Source of the DNA: Prorocentrum cordatum
Lineage: Eukaryota; Sar; Dinophyceae; Prorocentrales; Prorocentraceae
DNA length: 20,000 nt
Assembly (NCBI GenBank): GCA_963575745.1
Contig: CAUYUJ010004294.1
Location: forward strand, 46,876 to 66,875
Reading direction: 5' to 3'
In this document: positions 15,204 through 20,000 of the stretch, in pieces
How the letters are laid out: each line of letters begins with the position of its first letter
Position numbering within the stretch: position 1 is the first letter of the stretch
Position numbers and translations under genes: made by a program
The notes under the pieces: model-generated
Databases searched by the model: none
Told to the model about the DNA's origin: nothing
What the model saw: the letters and a program-made list of their open reading frames with translations, nothing else

Positions 15204-16054
15204 CCGCCTCTGCTCCTCCTCCTCCTCCTCCGCCTCCTCCTCCTCCTCCTCCTCCTCCTCCTGCTCCTCCTCCTGCTCCTCCTCTTCCTCCGCCTCCTCC
15301 TCCTCCGCCTCTCCTCCTCCTCCTCCTCTTCCTCTGCCGCCTCCTCCTCCTCCTCCTCGCTGCTCATCCTCCTCCTCTCTCCTCCGCCTCCTCCTCCCTG
15401 CCTCCTCCGCCTCTCCTCCTCGCTCCTGCTCCTCCTCCTCCTCCTCTTCTTCGCGCCCCTCCTCCGCCTCCTCCTCCTCTTTCCTCCTTCCCCTCCTCCT
15501 CCTCCTCCTGCTCCTCCTCCTCCTCCTCCTCCGCCTCCTCCTCCTCCTCCGCCTTCCTCCTCCTCCTCCGCCTCCTCCTCGCTCCTCCCTCTTTCTCCTC
15601 CTCCTGCCTCACCGCCTCTCTCCTCCTCCTCCCTTCCTCTGCCCCTCCTCCTCCTCCTCCTGCTGCCTCTCCTCCTCCTCCTCCTCCTCCTCCTCCTCTC
15701 TCCTCCTCTCCGCCTGTCTCCTCCTCCTCCTCGCATCCTCCTCCCTCCTCCTCCTCCTCCGCTCTCCTCCTCCTCCCCTACGCTCCTCATCCTTTTGCCT
15801 CCTCCTCTTCCTCTCTCCTACCTCCCTCCTCCTCCTCCGCCTCCTCCTCCTCCTCCTCCTCCTCCTCCTCCAACTCCTCCTCCTCCTCGCTCCCCCTCCT
15901 CCTCAGCTCTCTCCTCCCCCTCCTCCTCTCCTTCTCCTCCTCCTCCTCCTCCGCCTCCCCCTCCCCCCTCCTCCTCGCTCCTCCTCCGTCTGCTCCTCCT
16001 CCTCCTCCTCCTCCTCCTCCTTCCCCTCCTCCTCCTCCTCCTCCTCCTGCTCCG
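15204..16054. repeat. Large CTC-rich polypyrimidine array, about 850 bp
   Basis: This is the largest array in the window. CTC runs mix with CCG, CTG, CTCTCC, GCTCCTCC and CTTCC variants, and almost no purines occur except in G-containing triplets. Open frames of over 300 codons on both strands are repeat artefacts of Leu/Ser/Pro or Arg/Glu/Gly. Confidence 0.95.
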
Positions 16055-16205
16055 CCGTGGTGACGAGGCGACCGTCGACGGCCTCCGCCGAGCGCGCGCG
16101 AGAGGAGGGGGTGCGCGGCGGCGGCCCGGCGACAGCGTGGGGGAGGCGGTCACGTTCGGCAAAGGGCGGCGGCTTGTGGCAGCGAGAGCGAAACAGGCGA
16201 GGAGC

Positions 16206-16389
16206 GACAGCAGTGTTCAAGGGGCCCTGGGACACACAAATAAATACACACAAATGAAAATATCCCCCATATTTCCCCATATTTCCGGGGTTTCTGTCTT
16301 CCCCCCCACTTCCCATATTTTCCCGTATTTTCTTGGGGAATCGACGATTAGTTGTGTCTGTGTGTTTTTTCCCCTCCTGACAGCAGTGT
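16206..16389. other. AT-rich island flanked by GACAGCAGTGT direct repeats
   Basis: GACAGCAGTGT occurs at 16206-16216 and again at 16379-16389. Between them lies about 160 bp with CATATTTCCCC, CATATTTCCGG, CATATTTTCCC and GTATTTTCTTG repeats, plus CACACAAATAAATACACAC at one end and TGTGTCTGTGTG at the other. The composition is unlike the GC-rich flanks and suggests an insertion with an 11 bp target duplication. Confidence 0.45.
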
Positions 16390-16399
16390 GCCCGCCCCC

Positions 16400-16990
16400 G
16401 CCCCAAGCAGCACGTGCGAGAGGGGCGAGCAGCGGCAGCCCGATCAGAGAGAGTGCGAGGAGTTGAGGCGGTGGCAGCCTCCGCATCGTGCGCAGGGCGA
16501 GCACTTGCACCCCCCTGGCCAGTGGGCGCGACAAGGGCGAACGGTGGCCTTTCGGTGACAGCGTGGGGGAGAGAGGACAGCAGTGGCAGCTTCTGGCGTG
16601 CGAACACGGCCGGCAGTCACCGCCTTTAACCAGCTCGTGCGAGAAAGGCGCGCGCTGGCAGCGTGGGAACCACGCGGACGAGGCGTGGCTACACTTCGCT
16701 GACGTCGTGGAGGCCCAGCTTCACAGATGGGGTAAGCTTGCCTCGCGAGGCCAGCCCTTTCTGCGTCGTTCCATCTGGTACGCCACAGCGCGAGGGCCAG
16801 TTGAGCAGTGGCAGCCCCCACAATGCTAGCAAGGCGTGCTGTATCGTCCCCAAGTCCGCGCCAGAAGGACGAACGGCAGTGGCCTGGTGGCAGCGCGCGC
16901 GTGAAACAGACGCGGAGTGCGAGAAGCGGGCACTGGGCGCTCGGAGATGTCGGCCGCAGCAAACGTGCCTGGAAGAGCTGGGCGTGGACG
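16400..16990. repeat. Degenerate ~40 bp GTGCGAG / GGCAGC repeats, right block
   Basis: GTGCGAG-like words lie at 16414, 16453, 16488, 16598, 16637 and 16917, with several neighbouring spacings of 35-39 bp. GGCAGC words lie at about 16434, 16472, 16585, 16656, 16809 and 16889. It looks like an old tandem array now highly diverged. Open frames exist on both strands but none is recognisable. Confidence 0.45.
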
Positions 16991-17139
16991 CCTAGTCGCG
17001 GGGACGGCGGCAGCTCGACCGAGGAGCGCGCCAGGGGCGGCGCCGGAGGCGCCGCCAGGTGGGCCCCAATGGAGCTCTGTGGAATAGGATGTGCGCGTGT
17101 AGGCCGCTGATTACCTGAAAGGCGAGCAGTTTCAGAAAC

Positions 17140-17212
17140 TCTTCCCTCTTCTCCTCCTCCTCCTCCTCCTCCTCCTCCTCCTCCTTCTCCTCCTCCTCCG
17201 CCTCCGCGCGAC
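17140..17212. repeat. (CTC)n microsatellite
   Basis: A CTC run with one CTTCTCC interruption is followed by CCGCCTCCGCG. On the minus strand it reads as a Glu run joined to KREEFLKLLAFQVISGL. Confidence 0.9.
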
Positions 17213-17221
17213 ACTTGTCCA

Positions 17222-17243
17222 CATCCTCATCCTCATCCTCATC
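17222..17243. repeat. (CATCCT)n short hexamer repeat
   Basis: About 3.5 copies of CATCCT lie at the start of a mixed pyrimidine-rich region. On the minus strand this reads as Asp-Glu alternation. Confidence 0.8.
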
Positions 17244-17344
17244 TTCGCATCTCTGGTCCTCCTTTTCCCCGCCCTTCCCCTCACCATCGGTTTTCCAATC
17301 ATGCGCTCGCTCATGCTTTGCGTCCTCCTTCTCATCGTCCTCTG

Positions 17345-17378
17345 CCTCCGCCTCCGCCTCCGCCTCCGCCTCCGCCTT
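17345..17378. repeat. (CCTCCG)n hexamer repeat
   Basis: About 5.5 copies of GCCTCC/CCTCCG in tandem. The minus strand gives alternating Ala-Glu. Confidence 0.9.
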
Positions 17379-17639
17379 CTCGTCGCTATCATCCTCCTCA
17401 TCATGCTCGTACCCCTTCCCTGCTCCTTCACATCCTTCGCCCGCAACATGTTTCTGTTTCTACTAAGCAGCTTCAAGATATTCCTCCAAATCCTCCTCCT
17501 CCTCCGCGTCCTCCTCCTGCTCCTCCACCTCCATGAGCACGGAAGAAGAGCCCCCCCCCATCGCCTCCGTGGACGAGTCCTCGGAGATGTCAGGAGGCTG
17601 GTCGTCTACCTTCGCGTGCGCGCGTCGCACACGCGCGCC

Positions 17640-18000
17640 CCTCCCGCCCAACCTCGTTATCCCGCACCACCCCCCTCATGTCCTCCCCTCCCCATCGCCC
17701 CCCACCCTGCTCCCCATCCCAGCCCCTTCTCAAATTGCCACCCCTTCCAGGTTCCGCCCCACCACACCCTCCCTCTCTCCGCTCCTCCCCTCCCATGATT
17801 CCTGCTGCAAATGCCACCGCCTCCATCTTCTGCCATCCCCGCCGGTCATGCTGCATATCCCTCCTTATCCTCCATCCTTCCCCTGCTGCGCCCTCACCCA
17901 TGATCCCTTCTCCCTCTTCTCTCCTCCACAGTTACACAATATGAATACTACTCTCCTCCCTCCCCCGAAAACGTCGGTGAAGTGACCTGGCCTTCTCAGC
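17640..18000. other. CT-rich unique sequence, no gene recognised
   Basis: This is a pyrimidine-rich but non-periodic stretch with many CCCCTCCC and CCATCC words. Plus frames are Pro/Ser/His-rich and minus frames Gly/Arg-rich. I see no motif, start context or conserved pattern. Confidence 0.5.
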
Positions 18001-18040
18001 GTAGTGTGTTTTTACACAGGATGCCGTCGAATTGAGAATC

Positions 18041-18059
18041 TATATATATATATATATAT
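18041..18059. repeat. (TA)n dinucleotide repeat
   Basis: About 9.5 TA units follow GAGAATC. It is the only simple AT dinucleotide array in the window. Confidence 0.95.
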
Positions 18060-18790
18060 GCGTTTGTTACATCCGGCGCGCTCGCTACAGCGTTGGCTCC
18101 ATTTTCCCTTTCTCAGTCCTTCCGAGTCATGTGCCCGTTGCAGGCATGACCTCGTTCCATTGTCTCGGCTCTTCCCAATTGTGTTCCTGCTGAAGCGGTG
18201 GTTTCGGCCGGGAAAAGTCGCGCGCTTCCAGTCGCTTCCAGATATCGTGGGCTCCTCTGCCACTCGCCAGCGCTGGTCGTCAGTTCCCGCGCTGGCGGGC
18301 AGACACGTCTCGTCGCTGATGCGGCAAGTGGCCTTGAGGCGAGGGAAGGGGGGAAACGGGAGGGGGCAAGCGACGGGGCGCGCGCGGCGAGAGACCCGCG
18401 GGGGCCCTCGGCTCCGAGCGAGCGGCGGAGAGCGGGCGCCGCAGCAGCTTCCTTCGAGGGCATTCGGGCTCGCCCGCTGCAGCGCTGATCTCATTTTGCG
18501 CTTCTTGCCTTCCGCAAAGCAACAAACAAAAACACGCGCCCATCTGCATTTCCCGTCCTCTGTCATGTCTTGTTTCCCTCTGATCTTGTTGTCGAAATGA
18601 GTCGCGTTCTCGACTCGGCAATGTCGGCTGTGGCCGTGCTCTTCTATGCCAGGCTACGCCGTGATACACCATGCAGCGCGTACTCTCTCGGGATCATTGC
18701 CCTGTTCAACATCCGACTGTGCGAATAGAGAGGATATCTACGCAATGACAAGGGAGGAGAGGGATGCGTAGGACGTCAGACATGACGCTT
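18060..18790. other. Unique sequence, uncertain coding potential
   Basis: Composition is balanced, changing to GC-rich at about 18340-18480. A 198-codon plus frame (18004-18600) crosses the TA repeat and has no recognisable domain. Overlapping minus frames are as long. There is no evidence to choose between them, so I list no gene. Confidence 0.35.
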
Positions 18791-19200
18791 GCGCACCTAG
18801 CTTGCCATCCCCCCTCCTTCCTCTTCCGTCATTCCATATCCCACCCATTCTGCCATCCATCTCTAACTGCACCCTGCTTCTTCTGTCCAACCAACGCCAC
18901 AGCCGTACCATCCACATCATTGCTTCCATCCCCATCCTCCTCCTCCACCCACCACATCCTCCACCTCCATACACTCCCACTCCCGCGCTTCTTCCCATAC
19001 ACCTGGATCCCCTCCTCCTTCTCCATCCCCCTCCCCCTCCCCCAGTCCCCCCCCCTCCACCTCAACAGTCCCCCCCCCTCCACCTCAACATCCATCCCCC
19101 TCATCCTCGTCCTCCACATCTTCCACATCCGCCCTCCGATACTGCCCACCCCCCTCCCATCAGAATCGTCATCATCAGCATGGTGAAAAGAAACCTCCTC
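18791..19200. other. CT-rich unique sequence with CCATCC/CCACCTC words
   Basis: It resembles 17640-18000 in composition. A short direct duplication (CCCCCCCTCCACCTCAACA) occurs near 19048 and 19071. No gene is recognised. A small CTC/CCTGCTCC run follows at 19197-19230. Confidence 0.5.
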
Positions 19201-19230
19201 GTCCTCCTCCTCCTGCTCCTCCTCCTACGC

Positions 19231-19677
19231 CCACAACACCGGCGTCGTGATGTTGTTCACTACGCGGTCTCTGAAAATCCCGACCCCTTCCCCGGCACCG
19301 CGCTCTCGTGCCAGGCAGCTGCTCGACGGCCCCGGGGCCCGAGCCGGGCCAGCCAGAGGCTCGCCTTGAAGAGTGATGCGACAGTCTTTTTTGGGCTCCC
19401 CCCGCGGCGCTGACAGACCACGGGCTCCTCCCTCCACGCCCCGCCCCCCCGCGCTCCCCTTCCTAGGTCCCCGAAGGTCTCACGAGGTCTCTGCAGGGGC
19501 TTGGACGCCCGAAATGGGTACGGAGAAAATGGGTACCATGCCCAACAACAAACGTTGTCCCAAACCAACAGCGGCCGCGGTTGGGCAGGCGGCCTCCTGT
19601 CTCAAGCTGGACACAGGCCGCGGCGGCGCGGACAGCGAGCAGTGTTCAAAATGAGCAGGAACTGCTGTCGGGCATTG
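19231..19677. other. Unique GC-rich sequence before the terminal MITE
   Basis: Frames up to about 100 codons are open on both strands without recognisable motifs. GGGTAC occurs twice near 19516-19540. I see no gene. Confidence 0.4.
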
Positions 19678-19856
19678 TACAGTCGGGGCGTTGACCTAAG
19701 GAACCCTACATAAGGAACGAGGCCCCGATGTTCATAAGTTCAACTTCGAATTCCGAACGAAAACCTAAGAAAACCTAAGGCGAACTGCAAAGCAACCAAG
19801 GAACACTGAACCCCATCCCAAACGAAAAAGGTTCCTTCTTCAGCGCCCCGACTGTA
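19678..19856. mobile_element. MITE with ~27 bp TIRs and TA target duplication
   Basis: The element spans 19680-19854 (175 bp) between TA at 19678-19679 and TA at 19855-19856. The ends are CAGTCGGGGCG and its exact complement. After one substitution and a small indel the inverted match continues through TGA and AAGGAACC. AAGGAAC occurs at 19698-19704, 19712-19718 and 19798-19804, and inverted at 19831-19837. Related CCTAAG words lie between. It encodes no transposase, so it is non-autonomous. TA duplication and CAGT ends place it with Tc1/mariner-type elements. These subterminal repeats could be transposase-binding sites. Confidence 0.85.
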
Positions 19857-20000
19857 CCCATTCTTTGCACACCCATGCTGGTCGTCCCGAAGGGGGGCCC
19901 TCGGGCGCCTCCATGGGGGGGGCCCCCGGGCGCCTCCAGGGCGGCCTCCCCTAGGGGGGCCGAGCGGGGCCAGGAGCTGCCGCTCTCGAGGCGCGGACCT
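19857..20000. other. GC-rich tail with short duplication
   Basis: GGCGCCTCCA occurs at about 19904 and 19929 within G- and C-runs, giving a 25 bp duplication. The window ends here. No gene is seen. Confidence 0.5.

Larger units (their letters stand above)
16992..17651 (-). other. Possible acidic low-complexity coding fragments
   Basis: One minus-strand frame is acidic through most of this interval. It runs VDDQPPDISEDSSTEAMGGG, MEVEEQEEDAEEEEDLEEYL, two consecutive TAG stops (17460-17465), then EGCEGAGKGYEHDEEDDSDE and an Ala-Glu alternation from the 17345-17378 hexamer. It ends with CEDEDEDEDVDKCRAE and a Glu run. The non-repeat parts keep an acidic character, which might reflect an acidic nuclear-type protein with an intron around the stops. 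Equally, it may be repeat translation. No domain is seen. Confidence 0.2.

Noticed and set aside
15028-16466. Open frames of 330-450 codons of Leu, Ser and Pro on the plus strand
   Set aside because: They are produced by the CTC array, which is open in every frame. The non-repeat ends are unrecognisable.
18004-18600. 198-codon plus-strand frame
   Set aside because: It crosses a TA repeat, has no recognisable motif and competes with minus-strand frames of the same length.
1-20000. Dinoflagellate spliced-leader relic as a taxonomic marker
   Set aside because: I looked for the CCGTAGCCATTTTGGCTCAAG-type core and its complement and saw no convincing match. The dinoflagellate assignment rests on other features.

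Overview
The window looks like nuclear DNA from a GC-rich protist, most probably a core dinoflagellate. This rests on very low gene density, hundreds of bases at a time of GGA/CTC trinucleotide repeat, and two decayed reverse-transcriptase/RNase H elements of the kind that fills dinoflagellate genomes. I found no dinoflagellate spliced-leader relic, rRNA, tRNA or housekeeping gene, so the assignment is an inference. No complete, intact gene is visible. Most long open frames are translations of GGA/CTC repeats (poly-Glu/Arg/Gly or poly-Leu/Ser/Pro) and are left out.

Layout, left part (1-6600). GGA tracts and GC-rich DNA carry a duplicated palindromic repeat (634-718 and 955-1040). A minus-strand signal-peptide exon lies at 1457-1621. 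A 59-71 bp minisatellite sits inside a purine tract (1850-2112). Decayed protein-like minus-strand sequence of unknown identity (2636-4090) is interrupted by a TA-flanked MITE (2953-3122). An 83-84 bp satellite of seven units (4746-5340) lies between two copies of a 48 bp repeat. A minus-strand PARP-type zinc-finger-like exon (about 5727-5880) and a ten-unit 14 bp minisatellite (6183-6322) follow.

Middle (6600-12000). A minus-strand non-LTR-type retroelement (about 6780-10690) carries RT, zinc knuckle, RNase H and C-terminal zinc ribbon, broken by several frameshifts and a stop. Upstream of it lies a polypurine tract of about 770 bp, a GC-rich centre with (CAG)8, and a polypyrimidine tract of about 310 bp.

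Right part (12000-20000). A second, plus-strand element fragment (12009 to about 13510) has a zinc knuckle, an RNase H with all catalytic residues, and a zinc-ribbon remnant, split by a CTC tract. Then come large CTC arrays, a 40 bp inverted-repeat pair fused to CTC/GGA tails (14135-14779), an AT-rich foldback element (14921-15052), degenerate ~40 bp GTGCGAG repeats, CT-rich unique sequence, and a second clear TA-flanked MITE (19678-19856).

The purine-rich strand switches near 11.5 kb, exactly between the two divergently oriented retroelements. In both halves the pyrimidine-rich strand is mostly the sense strand of recognisable coding remnants. This may mark a divergent strand-switch region between unidirectional blocks. 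There is no operon-like cooperation of genes. The biology here is mobile elements, their decay, and repeat expansion.
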